A stretch of DNA of 64,000 nt from Zanthoxylum bungeanum. Taxonomy: Eukaryota > Streptophyta > Magnoliopsida > Sapindales > Rutaceae. Under the pieces are notes generated by a model. The model had not been told where the DNA came from and searched no databases. It saw only the letters and a list, made by a program, of their open reading frames with translations. Numbering within the stretch: position 1 is the stretch's first letter; each line of letters begins with the position of its first letter. The stretch lies in NCBI GenBank assembly GCA_019454045.1, contig SKCR01025349.1, positions 186,001-250,000 of the forward strand. The letters are read 5' to 3'. Position numbers and translations under genes: made by a program. Positions 12,611 through 23,545 of this stretch are shown in pieces.

Positions 12611-13137
12611 GTTATGTGCCCTTCCAATTGCAGATTGACTATCGCAATGAATGCAAATTGCTGGCACTGGCTTAGGCCAACTTGGAATATCCTCTAGAAA
12701 ATTTCGAAGCCATTCTGCTTCTTCAGCACACTTGTCTAATGCAATGAATTCTGATTCCATTGTAGATCTGGCTATCACAGTCTGTTTGGAGGATTTCCAC
12801 GATATAGCTGCACCTGCTAGTGTAAACACATAGCCACTGGTAGACTTTGAGTCTTTCATATCAGATATCCAATTAGCATCACTGTATCCTTCGACTACAG
12901 CTGGATATATATATGATAGTGCAACCCATAATTACGAGTAAAACGTAAGTACCTAAGTACTCTCACTATTGCTTTCCAGTGATCAACCCCTGGATTACTC
13001 GTATATCTGCTGAGCTTGTTTACTGTACAGGCTATATCAGGCCTTGTACAACTCGATAGGTACATCAAACTCCCGATAACTCTAGAGTATTCTACTTGAG
13101 ATATACCATCTCCCCTATTCTTTGATATAGGTGTAGA
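12419..13137 (-). pseudogene. Copia RNase H and end of Pol (frameshifted)
   Basis: After a frame change near 13137 the sequence continues as the reverse-transcriptase tail (around VEYSR, then [14 protein letters not shown]). A TA-repeat expansion near 12910 breaks the frame again. The RNase H domain at 12419-12859 then carries [52 protein letters not shown] and a His-containing HIRRRHN. These cover the D-E-D acidic residues and the adjacent His of the family. It ends at a stop at 12419. Confidence 0.85.
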
Positions 13138-13577
13138 CTCACATCTAAAGGAGTTCTAGCCACAGCAGAATCATCATTGTTGAATTTACCAAGAATCTTG
13201 TCCACATAGTGCGACTGATCAAGAATAAGTCCATCTGAACTTCTCGAGATCTTTATTCCTAGAATGACATCTGCTAGACCCATGTCTTTCATGTCAAACT
13301 TAGATTTTAGCATATTCTTGGTAGATTTCACCATTTTAATATTACTCCCGACAATCAATATGTCATCAACGTAGAGACATAAAATGACATAGCCAACTTC
13401 TGTCTCTCTGACATAAATGCATTTATCACATTCATTGATTTTGAAACCATTTGCCAACATGGTATCATCAAACTTTTTATGCCACTGTTTCGGAGCTTGT
13501 TTCAATCCATACAAGGATTTAACTAACTTACAGACTTTCTTTCCTTGTCCTGGAGCTATAAAGCCTTCAGGTTGTTC

Positions 13578-13610
<33 letters not shown>

Positions 13611-14312
13611 AAAGGCTGTTTTCACATCCATCTGATGTACCTCAAGATTGCGCAAAGCTGCAATTGCTAGTATCATCCTTATGGAATTTATTCTCGTTAC
13701 AGGAGAATAAGTATCAAAGTAATCAAGACCTTCACGTTGTCTGTAACCTTTAATTACAAGTCTTGCTTTGTACTTGTCAATTGATCCATCTGCCTTCATT
13801 TTCTTTTTGAAAATCCACTTGGACCCTAACGGTTTACATCCTGAAGGAAGATCCACTAACTCCCATGTGTGATTTTGTAAGATGGATTCAATTTCACTAT
13901 TGATGGCATCTTTCCACAAAGCACCATCAACTGACCTTACAGCTTCGTTATAGCTTTGAGGATCATTTTCTAGCAAAAATGTCAAAAAATCTGGACCAAA
14001 TGATTTTTCGGTCCTAGCTCTTTTGCTACGTCTTGGTTCAAGTTCAACAACTTGTTGATCCTCTGGAACATTTATTTGTTCTCGGTCCTGACTATCTTCA
14101 ATTATAGTCTCATGTGCCCGTTTGTACACATTTGAATTCGAATTAGTTTTACAAGGAAAAACATATTCGAAAAAAGATGCATTTCTCGACTCCATTATCG
14201 TATTCTTGTGAATATCTGGTATATTAGACTCATGCACAAGAAATCGATAAGCATTACTGTTATGTGCATATCCTATGAAAATGCAATCAACAGTTTTTGG
14301 TCCTATCTTCAC
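13092..14312 (-). pseudogene. Copia reverse transcriptase (RVT_2) and end of integrase
   Basis: This 406-codon frame holds the linker region and the complete Copia reverse-transcriptase core: HTWELVDLPSGCKPLGSKWI, the MDVKTAFLNGDL motif, QPEGFI, KLVKSLYGLKQAPKQWH, and the catalytic LYVDDILIVG. It is out of frame with integrase because of a one-base loss in an A-run at about 14311, and it loses frame again near 13137. It copies element RNA to DNA. The catalytic YVDD is intact but the polyprotein is not continuous. Confidence 0.9.
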
Positions 14313-15520
14313 TTTTTAGGTGGAGGAATGACTACCTTGGCAAGACACCCCCACACTCGTAGGAATTTATAGGAAGGTACTCTTCCTTTCCACATTTCAT
14401 AAGGAGTTTTTCCTGCTTCTTTCCGTGGTACCTTATTTAAAAGGTAATTAGCTGATAAAACAGCTTCTCCCCACATATTCTGAGGTAAGCCAGAGCTGAT
14501 TAACATAGCGTTCATCATCTCTTTCAAGGTACGATTCTTACGTTCTGCAATCCCATTGGATTGAGGTGAATAAGGAGCTGTGGTTTGATGTATGATTCCA
14601 TTTTGTTCACAAAGTGATTCAAAAGGAAAAACATACTCACCACCACGATCACTTCTTAACTCCTTAATTCTTTTATTCAGTTGGTTCTCAACTTCATTCT
14701 TATAGAGAATAAATTTCTCTATAGCTTCGTCCTTACTTTTCATCAAATACACATAGCAAAATCTCGTGCAATCATCAATAAAGGTAATAAAATATTTATT
14801 ACCACCTCTTGATTGTATTGAATTAAAATCACATACATCGGTATGTATTAGATCAAGTGGTTCAGAGTTTCTTTCAATACTATGAAAAGATGATCTAGTC
14901 AGTTTTGCCTCAACACAAGTATCACACTTATGTTTGTTATCAATTTTAAAATTGGGAATGTGATTCATGTTAATTAATTTCCCCAATGAATTAAAATTAA
15001 CATGTCCTAATCTACCATGCCATAAATTAGAGTACTCAACAATATAAGCAGAAGAACTAGCTTTATTGATATTTTTGGGTTTAACAACCATTACATTGAG
15101 CTTAAAAAGCCCATCAGTTACATACCCTTTTCCCACATACAACCCATTTTTAGTCAAAACTACTTTATCAGACTCGAACACCATCCGAAATCCATGCTTG
15201 TTCAAAAGCGATCCAGACACAAGATTCTTCCGAATTTCTGGTACATACAGAACGTTGTTCAAAGTCAACTCTTTCCCAGAAGTCATCTTCAGAATCACCT
15301 TTCCTTGACCTTCAATCTCAGATGTTGCTGAATTTCCCATGTATATTTTTTCCCCATTACCAACAGACTCAAATGAAGAAAACATGCTCTTGTCCGAGCA
15401 CACATGTCGAGTGGCACACAGTGTCAATCCACCACTCTCTTGGGTTAGAACCCACAAGATTCACCTCAGAAACCACAGCTGAAAGGTTAATGTCTGAAAC
15501 ATCTTGAGTCACATTTTCCA
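14309..15520 (-). pseudogene. Copia protease and integrase
   Basis: 15457-14309 encodes the protease tail, the GAG-pre-integrase zinc-binding region (LWHGRLGHVNFNSLGKL with a following CDTCVEAK), and the integrase core (HTDVCDF, FIDDCTRFCYVYLM, LRSDRGGEY...E at the D-D-E positions, SPQSNGIAERKNRTL). The protease start (15420-15520) is read in another frame. A one-base loss at the gag end near 15521 and a one-base gain at about 15414-15424 compensate each other. The gain lies exactly at the catalytic WWIDT-G site, so the Asp-Thr-Gly motif is broken. Confidence 0.9.
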
Positions 15521-16540
15521 TCACATATTAGCCTCTTGATTCTTTTTCTTCTTCGGCAATCTGCACTCAGAAGATTTGTGACCCATTTTGTCACAGTTGA
15601 AGCATTTTCCTTGAAATTTGGATTTCTTGGAAACCCCTCCTTTAGGGCCCATCTTTGACCCTTTGTTCTTAGGGTTCTTGTTCTTTTGGCCATGTTCAAC
15701 AACATTTGCTTTGGCCTCATGAGTTATGCCTCTCTTGTCAGATACACGATTATCTTCCTCAATTCTGAGCTTAAGAACCAAGTCTTCAATACTCATTTCT
15801 TTTCGCTTATGCTTTAGGTAATTCTTGAAATCTTTCCAACCAGGTGGTAGTTTTTCAATTATCGAGGCTACTTGAAAGGTTTCACTTAAAACCATCCCCT
15901 CAGCATGTATTTCTGCTAGAATAATTTGCAATTCTTGTACTTGACTTAACACAGTTTTGGAATCAACCATCTTAAAATCTAGGAAACGGCCTACGACAAA
16001 TTTCTTAGTACCGGCATCCTCAGTTTTATATTTTCGGTCTAAAGATTCCCAAAGCCCTTTTGCTGTTTTCATTCCGGCGTACACACTGTACAAGGAATCA
16101 CTCAGCCCATTTAGCACATAATTCCTACATAGGAATTCAGAATGTTTCCAAGCATCGATCGCAGTGATCACTTGGATATCAATCTCACCCTCCGCGGGTA
16201 CATGAGCATCTTCCTTTAGAAACCTTGCTAGGTTCAACGTGGTCAAGTAGAAAAACATTTTCTGTTGCCACCGTTTAAAATTCTGTCCACTGAATTTTTC
16301 AGGTTTTTCCGCAGCAGGATTGACATGGCTCACATGTCCAACAGGTTGTCTAGCCATAGAGGCAGTGACACTTTGGCCAGCCACAGCAGCTGCCATATTA
16401 AGCCCAGAGGCTGAAGCAAGTTGGCCAGCCGAAGAGGCTGCCACTGCACTTTGGCTAACCACAGGGGCTGCCACAACATTCTGCCCAACCACAGGGGCTG
16501 CCAGAACATCTACTGTGTTTGGACTGTTTTCCATATCCAC
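15521..16540 (-). pseudogene. Copia gag with zinc knuckle
   Basis: A 339-codon frame. An Ala/Val-rich N-terminus (about residues 8-70) is followed by the retrotransposon Gag (UBN2-like) domain ([18 protein letters not shown], then [15 protein letters not shown]). Near the C-terminus there is a CCHC zinc knuckle, [14 protein letters not shown], in a Lys-rich region. The start ATG is 23 bases inside the 5' LTR edge. Gag itself is uninterrupted but ends early, where a one-base loss puts a TGA after NQEANM. Confidence 0.9.
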
Positions 16541-16562
16541 AGAGCGAATTTTGTTTTAAGAC

Positions 16563-17566
16563 TATTACAACTTATTTGTTTACTGTGTTCTTACAACGGA
16601 CTTTGAACAGACAGTAAACTGAACACAAAAGTACAATTAACAAAAGTGATACAGTAATCAACAATACAAATAAAATAGAAGACAATTGCAGGCAGTGAGT
16701 TGAGAATAAGGCACGGATCAGCAACAGGAAGAATTCCGAGGCTTGTTGATGTGGCAACAATCTCCTTAAAACAAATTCGTCCCCTACCGATCGGTGCAGT
16801 AGAGCGCGAGACGTCTGTTTCCCAGGATGCAACGGAAAAATAGACGAAATTGGGCACCACCAAGTCCGACTTCAACGAACAACTGAAGTGCTTGAACTCT
16901 CTCCAAAAGATTTTCGTAATAACAATTTTCTCTTGTGTGTAATGTATGTGATTCTAAAAAACGAAAACACTACTATATTAAAAGAAAATAACATGCCAAT
17001 TAAGTTTCATCAATGAGAGGCTTTACACTTGTTGTAACCATCAAGTTGATTAATGTCATTAATCTCAAATTGTAACCACAAAGTTGATTAATTGTCATTG
17101 ATTCAACTGTTATGGAACATAAAAAGGCTTGGAAAAAAAAGAGACATCCAAAAATTGGCTGGGCCAGGCCCGCTCAATTTGGTCCGGCATTCGTGTACGC
17201 AGGACACGCGAGCCAAGCTTGATTCGGATTTGATTTGCACCCCCCCCCCCCCCCCGCGCACGTAGAGAGAGCCTCTATCCTTATAACTCTTACCCATCTA
17301 CATATGAGCAATCATATATAAGCATAATATTCACTCTATAGCTTTCCCATATGGGACAAGCTTACTTTTCTTTATTTTCCAACACCAATGGGTGAACTTT
17401 GAGCAACAATTTCTCATTCACCCAAGCACCATTTTAAGCATAAATATACCATTTCGAAGTACTCACGGAGGAGTATCCGAATCATTCAATAACAACCACT
17501 AACACGAAGTGGACCATGCTTAAAATTGAGCCTCAAAATGCTTACTCATAAGCATTTTTTCCAACA
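16563..17566 (-). repeat. 5' LTR of the Copia element
   Basis: 1004 bp, near-identical to 10802-11808. The C-tract is 16 long here (17240-17255). The terminal hairpin is at 17535-17558. The bases that follow on the minus strand (AGTCTTAAAACAAAATTCGC) are not the usual initiator-Met primer site, so I leave the primer unassigned. Confidence 0.9.
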
Positions 17567-17571
17567 GTTAA

Positions 17572-18400
17572 AATATAGTTAAGTAAACATTCATAAACTA
17601 AATATTTATCTAATTAAATTATAAACCTAATTTTAGGGGATTTACTCAAAATTTATATAAGGATAAAAGAAATTACTCAAATAGTGATACATTAGAGAAA
17701 ATACAATCTTAATTAGCTTATGTTGGATTGTGATTGAAAATTCGAATATGATTATTTTTTCGTGGGTTTTTGAAGAAAAATGAATAAGTATAATGAATAA
17801 ATAAATAGAAGAAGGTGGTCATAGGTAGGTGGGACTTTTTCAAGTTTTTTAGCATCGACTGAAAAAGTCGAGCGTCGCTATCAATATTGGACGCTGAATC
17901 TTACAACATTTAACGCCAAAATTAAGTAATAACGTTAAATTACTACATTTTTTGCGTCAAAATTATGTATCGACGCTAAATGTTGTAATCTTTAGTGTCG
18001 AATCTTGTTAGCGATGTAAAAAAATTTGACATAGAGCGTCGCTATTTATATTTGATGCTAAATATTGATGCTTTTTCATATTTAGCATCGAAAATTATGT
18101 AGCGACGTTAAATGTCATAATTTTTTCGTCAAAAATTTATTAGAGACGTTAATTATTGTAATTTTAGTGTCACTATTTCTGATGACGCAGAATGTGTTAA
18201 TTTTTACATCTCAAGATTTTGACGATGCTAAAGTATCAATTTAACAATGATTTTCTTGGCGATGCTAAATCTTTGGAAGTTAAAAGATGATGTTCGTTTT
18301 AGAGTCAATAGTTTTCGAATAGGCATCAACAGTCATCAAAATGTCATCGACAGTTGCTGGTATGTCACTGATAGCTGCCAACAGCGCTGGTGATTCTGTA
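17572..18400 (-). mobile_element. CACTA remnant, right part
   Basis: 17840-18260 contains many sub-terminal repeats (GAGCGTCGCTATCAATATTG, TTTGCGTCAAAATTATG, GTAGCGACGTTAAATG) of the same type as 9700-10060. Between the Copia LTR and these repeats (17572-17840) is AT-rich DNA without a gene. The transposase catalytic exons are missing, so this was already an internally deleted element. A terminal TAGTG was not found. Confidence 0.45.
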
Positions 18401-18639
18401 GGTTGGAAAGAGCACGTGTATTCATTTACATCCTTTATCCTGCGGCATATGGACTCCTATCTGACTAGGTTTAATTTGGAGAGTTAGGCTATCTACAATC
18501 AAAAGTAATGGAGTTGCTGTATTTTCAGTTGACACGTGTCATCATATTATTTGCCCAAATAAGATATTATATACAATAATTTTATATTAATATATTATAC
18601 ATTTATTAGAGGGTATTTGTTGAAATTTTAAAATATTAT

Positions 18640-18810
18640 GTATGGCTAGTGCTATTTCAGAAATCAGCTCCGATGCTTTTAAAATATGACAAATACTTTT
18701 CATAGCAATGCTAGACATTAACACGAAGTAATTTTGAAAAATACTTTTATTAATAAAAAGAGTGGCAAAACGGGCTCTAACAATAAGAATGATCGATTTA
18801 AAGGAGAATA
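18640..18810. repeat. Paralogous copy of NPF upstream DNA, first part
   Basis: CAGCTCCGATGCTTTTAAAA and the sequence that follows, to AAAGGAGAAT, match 60325-60476 upstream of the NPF gene with scattered changes. The copy is interrupted at 18811 by the SIRE-like element and resumes at 44640. Confidence 0.7.
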
Positions 18811-18852
18811 TGTTAGCCCCATAACACTCGAGATGGATTTTGATGAAGCGAT

Positions 18853-20207
18853 TGACACATTCACAAAGTGATTCTTTTATTCCTAAATATAAGAGTGTCA
18901 AAGTAATAAAATAACTCGATAAGTCCGGGGTCGATCCACGAGAAATAAATTTAATAGCATAAAATAATAATTTAAGTGAAAAGAAATGAAGATTTAATTG
19001 TTTGAGTGATTGAAAAATTTAAATTGGATTGCAACAATAAAATAAAATACTCGGGTTAGATGATACACTTTTAATATTAAATTTAGAAATCTCACTTGTT
19101 ATAATATATAAAATGTCATTATTACCCAATTAATTTATTTTAGAAATTAATTATGCCAAAACATATAAAAACCAGTCATAAAGGCGGTGATAACTTTGTC
19201 TATAACAAGTTGAGTTAGGTATTCAATTATGTCAAATAAATAAAATCTGCCATATATTCGGTAACAAAGTTTATCAATAATTAATCCAATTTAAATTAAA
19301 TATTAATCATTAGATTACAATTTATATATGATAATATAAGTGAGATTAATCTAAATTTTTATAGATAACATAGAGGACAAGTGCAACATGACAAACCATA
19401 CGTTTTCCCAATCAAATTGACAATCCACCGAAAGGTGGATTAGTATTTTATTTTATTTTATTTTAATAATTTTTTAATAATATATTAATATTTTATATAT
19501 ATATCTATAAATAAAGGAGAAGGGTGTTGGAGGAAAGAGAGTGTATCCAACGGCTCTCTTTATGTGGCTTAATGATGGCCCAGATCATTTCATTGGTAAT
19601 TGGAAGAAAGAAAGTGAATTGATTGATGGAAATTGTCAAAAAATTTCAAATTTAAAAATAAAAGTTAAAAAAAAATCATTTAATTCTGTAACACCGTGCG
19701 TAGGCACGGACAAATACTGTAACACCGTGCCGTAGGCACGGGCAAAAACTAGTATATATATATATAAAATCTTGGTGAGACCTCCAATATAATATATAGA
19801 AAAATATTTTATATATAAAATCTTGATGGGTTCTCCAAAATATATTATATATATATATAAATATATATATTAATAATAATAATAATAATAAATACATGTG
19901 TGGATAAATACATCATAAGCTCATTTTGTCGTCAATCTAAATACGGTGAATGTTTTCCAAGTCCGATTTGAATCTAGATGTCACGCTCTTTTTGGATTTT
20001 CCGAGTCCTTGGAATTCAGATCTCATATCTAGTTTTCCTGTTGAGCTTTCGAATTATTATTTTACCTACACAATAAATAAAAATCACAATAAAACAGAAA
20101 TATAATTATTATTTAACAAATGTGCTAAATTAAGGGAATTAATGAAACTACAAGTGTAAAATGATTAATTTTTCTTTTAATAAATGTGCACTTTTTAGTG
20201 TTCATCA
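18853..20207 (-). repeat. 3' LTR of element B
   Basis: Matches 37718-39024, starting TGACACATTCACAAAGTG and ending GTTCATCA. It carries a 249-bp Helitron (19504-19752) absent from the other LTR. It lacks about 210 bp that the other LTR has (38240-38455). The many differences mean B is older than the Copia at 10802-17566. Confidence 0.85.
19504..19752 (+). mobile_element. Small non-autonomous Helitron
   Basis: It starts TCTATAAATAAAGGAG and ends with a GTGCC-GTA-GGCAC hairpin, then GGGCAAAAACTAG, lying between a host A and T. This is the standard Helitron signature (5' TC, 3' CTRR with a nearby hairpin, A/T target, no duplication). The hairpin block TAACACCGTGC...GGCACGG occurs twice at the 3' end. 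The partner LTR of element B (around 38590-38612) has the empty site. Confidence 0.8.
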
Positions 20208-20222
20208 CACCCCCAACCAGCT
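20208..20222 (-). other. Polypurine tract of element B
   Basis: The minus strand reads GCTGGTTGGGGGTG directly before the LTR start TGATGAAC. Confidence 0.65.
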
Positions 20223-21485
20223 TATTATTAATCCCTAGTAATTTAAGCGAAAAATTTTAAAAATATAAATTCTTATCCAAACTAATAATTATTTTCTTTC
20301 TTTCTAAATGATCAAATAAGAAAATTCTTTTGTATTTTTTACCATTCTTCCATACACACATAAAATAAGGTATCAATCACTTCATTGTGCCCACAATATT
20401 CACAAGTCTTGTTAAAAAGAAAGTAATATTTTTATCCCAAAATTATATTAGAGTTCCACTTTTTGGCAATGAAAATTTATTTATAAATATAAAAATAGTT
20501 TTTTTTTTTGTAATAATACATCTTCAATCCTTGTAACGAGTTTTGGACCAGTAACTCCCAAACCAGTTAACTTTAGGGCACTAGGTGTTAAGACACCACT
20601 ACGGACTTAATTGCTCGGATCTCAGATGTTAAAAATAAGAAATGTCTGATTTCCTTAAGCTTTCTCTTTAACCCATGTAACGAGCTTTGGGTCAGTGAAT
20701 CCCAAACCAGTTGGCCTTATGGCACTAAGTGTTAAAATACCCCTACGGACTTAATTGCTCGAGTTAGAGAGGCTACGAAATCGAACTTATTCACACACTT
20801 TTTTTAATTAAACTAACTCAAGCTCTACCGTTTTACGCGAACAATCACTGTTTGCTGATGCAAGATGTCTGGTTACTAAGTAAAAGCACAGTTAGTTTTT
20901 TTGGAATAAAAATAAAAATTCAAGTGCTACCTCCAACAAACTAGAGAACTGAATATTATAAAATTTTCACTTACAACCCATGATCATATGTTCCCGTGTA
21001 TGTTGATAATACATGTTAAATGAGCTAATGGAGATCAAATTTAATCAATATTATGGAGAATTCATAAATTTAAATGATTCAAAAGAAATGAACAAAAATA
21101 ACTTGTTACGAATTATTCTGACATTTGTCTCAGGAGTAAAAACTCTTTACACAGCCACCTCTGAACAACAATTCTACTTGGTTAGTCAAAAATTTGTTGT
21201 TAGTTTCTGTGTAGTTTACTTTTTTTTTTTGAAAAAATACAAAAGAAAATTAACACAAAACACTTATTTTTACACACAAAATAACAACAAAGCAAAAACA
21301 ACATAAAAGAAAAGTTTTTTTGAATGAAAAACACAACAACGAAACATAAAAATAAAAACTATCTAGTCAATTATCCCCTCCCCCGAATCAATGTCTGAAA
21401 AAAAAGAAGTAGAGTTTAGAAGACATCGCTTGGTTAGTGTGGAACTGCCAATTGAATCTACGACTATTTAAAAGAAAGAAAAAAT
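20223..21485 (-). other. Non-coding 3' region of element B with a duplicated motif
   Basis: No gene is seen. A stretch of about 90 bp built around AACGAG(T/C)TTTGG...CCCAAACCAGTT and ending TACGGACTTAATTGCTCG occurs twice, at 20533-20630 and 20676-20765. The same pair is present in element A (24098-24310), so the region is conserved between the two elements. A further short open frame at 21013-21306 is AT-rich and I do not support it as a gene. Confidence 0.6.
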
Positions 21486-21557
21486 TACAAATTAAGATTC
21501 AAGTTCACTATACGCTTCTTGCCACGATCGTTACTAGACCAGTTCAACTTGGAATGA
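21486..21557 (-). pseudogene. LOG gene of element B, 3' end (split by element A)
   Basis: The minus strand encodes the C-terminus KLNWSSNDRGKKR followed by a short Asn/Leu tail and a TAA stop at 21486-21488. It is the continuation of the LOG frame at 33368-33947. Element A landed between the two parts, duplicating ATGGG. The matching C-terminus in element A reads KINWSEDDRGKRRR. Confidence 0.75.
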
Positions 21558-22430
21558 ATGGGTGGCCGGTGCGTAATCACATGCGTATAACGCTAGCGCA
21601 CGTATCGTTCAAGTAGTATAAAAAATATCGATCTCACGAGGACTTAATATCTAATCTATTAATTTTATGAGGTCAAATGATTACTAGTATCTAACAAGTT
21701 GATTGATTGATTTGAAATGGTGATGATTTTAAATTTAAAAACAAGTGAATAAAATTACGCAAAAATAGGTTGAGGAAAATTCAAATTTATAAAACTATCC
21801 ACGGTTGTGATTTCTTCCAATATCTAATTAAAAATGAAGTGGTTATTTTATGTTTGTGTAATATATCGGTTTACTAACCTGGAACACGAAATTTTGCAAA
21901 AGCCTCTGTCGATGATCAGATGCAAACCAAATTACCTGGATTCATTAAGATTAAGTTCCAATTGTGGTTACCCTTGCCCGACAGGTATATGTCTATCATG
22001 TAAGTAAATCTATTAAAGGGTTATCTATCCTCAATGAAGATCGTGGGCTACTAAGTATAAGGCTGAAACCTAAAATTCCTTTGTCAAGTATATTTTAGAT
22101 TTACCAGATCAATCTTATTAGTGGCCAATTAACATGACGCATTAAGCTTAAAACTTAATAAATAAACCTTTAAATTACCCAAACTATAAAATAACCCCTT
22201 TATAAACCGGTGATATTAGAATTCATCACAATCCTAGATAACTAACTTAGTTACGACACATAATTAGGGCTAGTAAAAACTTAAAAGTAAAAGACATAGA
22301 GTAAAATTTTGAAAAGTAAATAAATAAAATTACAATAAAAGAAAATGCTAGGGGCTAAAGGATCTACTTTTATCACTACTATTTTTAGATATCTCCCTTA
22401 ATATAATATATTAACTTGTGTGATATTACC

Positions 22431-22585
22431 AACCAGCCATATAGGCGGTAACCTGATTAAGTCAAATTAAGTCCATAAACAAGCCATATAGGCGGAAATT
22501 GCCAACCGACCAACCAGGCGGTATCCATACTTAGTCAGATTAAAACCAGTTTATAATTGATTATCAACCGGCCAATATAGCGGTA
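22431..22585. repeat. Four short hairpin motifs in the LTR
   Basis: Variants of ACCAGCCATATAGGCGGT occur at 22431-22451, 22481-22496, 22503-22524 and 22565-22585. Each is an imperfect palindrome (A-C-C-x-GCC pairing with GGC-GGT). The same series is present in the other A-family LTRs (for example 31400-31600) and, with two copies, in the LTRs of element B (38030-38125). Confidence 0.7.
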
Positions 22586-22869
22586 TCCTTATTAAGTCAA
22601 ACTTTAAATAGTGAATATATTATAATTAAGGAAGATTAATCTAAATAGCAGTAATAAAAACTAGTAATGGGAAGTTACCTCCTCATGTTGAATAGTAAAA
22701 ATTGAAAAAGTAAAGAAAGTATATAATTATTACATAACGTAATTAAAATTAATTACAAAACTAAAACTAAAAGAAACTAGATATAAAAATCCCTATTTAC
22801 ATCAGAGAATTCAGAGAGGAAGGTACATTTGAAATCAGAGAAATGTGCTGAATTTATAGGCCTCGGTAG

Positions 22870-23300
22870 ACTCCTCGCGTCGCGACGTGCCACGTGTCGC
22901 ACTCTGGTTGGCTGCTTCAGATTCTTATCCGATGACATGGTGATGTGGATAATTGACTCAATAATTGTGCTGATGTGGCAGTGACATGGCGGTGACGTGG
23001 CGATAGTGATTGTCGGCACCGTAGGATTGCGACACGTGGCATGCTGTGATTGGCTGATGATGATGTGGCGCTGACGTGGTGAGTTGACTCGATCAGCTGC
23101 TGATGTGGACGATGATGTGGCTGACACGTGGAGTGACACGAGGCGATGGCGATTGTCGGCACCATAGGATGATGACACGTGACACGGTACACGTTAGCAG
23201 ATCGGATGTGATGTTGACAGGTCACACGGCGCACTTTAGCAAGTCAAACTTTTCAGATTCTGACACGTGTCCCCCGGCGCACCTTAGCAGCTGATGGTGC
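22870..23300 (-). promoter_or_regulatory. ACGTG motif array (ABRE/G-box type), 3' LTR of A
   Basis: Repeated ACACGTG/CACGTGTC cores and GACGTGGC variants lie just upstream (minus sense) of the LTR TATA box at 22853-22858. The order matches the array in the solo LTR at 30585-31060, where I count eight ACGTGKC sites. Confidence 0.6.
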
Positions 23301-23531
23301 ATGTTAGGCGTCACGACGCCAAAGGTTTGCGCCTCGCGACGTGCAAAATTACCAAATTGTCCTTTTGTCCGTTTTTCACTGTTTAGGCTCCAAATCACCT
23401 CCAGAGAGTCCTGAAACTTTATTTATCTACAAAATAACACAAAACACATCAAAATATTCACAAAACTCAAGAATCTATACAAAATATTAGGTCAAATGAG
23501 TGAGAAATAGTGATACATTTATCACTCATCA

Positions 23532-23545
23532 CACCCTCAAACCTA
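23532..23545 (-). other. Polypurine tract of element A
   Basis: The minus strand reads AGGTTTGAGGGTG directly before the LTR start TGATGAGTG. Confidence 0.65.

Larger units (their letters stand above)
10802..17566 (-). mobile_element. Nearly complete Copia retrotransposon (minus strand)
   Basis: Two LTRs (10802-11808 and 16563-17566) flank gag, protease, integrase, reverse transcriptase and RNase H in Copia order. A perfect 5-bp target duplication GTTAA flanks it (10797-10801 and 17567-17571). The LTRs differ mainly by short indels: a C19 versus C16 tract and single-base indels in A/T runs, with very few substitutions, so insertion is fairly recent. Even so, the polyprotein has at least five frame changes. 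The LTR starts TGTTGG and ends ...GTAATA, a TG...TA rather than TG...CA end. Confidence 0.9.
21563..23531 (-). repeat. 3' LTR of element A
   Basis: 1969 bp, matching 29219-30381 plus 32515-33367. It ends ACTCATCA. It contains four hairpin motifs (22431-22585), a TATA box on the minus strand at 22853-22858, and upstream of that (22870-23300) a G+C-richer array of ACGTG motifs. Confidence 0.9.

Noticed and set aside
18587..18901. 104-codon minus-strand open frame
   Set aside because: It crosses the insertion points of elements C and B and overlaps the NPF upstream duplicate, so it is accidental.
22777..23234. Thr/Ser/His-rich frames of 105-147 codons in the A-family LTRs (also 30626-31006 and 32634-33077)
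   Set aside because: They are translations of the ACGTG motif array; the composition follows the repeat, there is no common start, and they are in U3.
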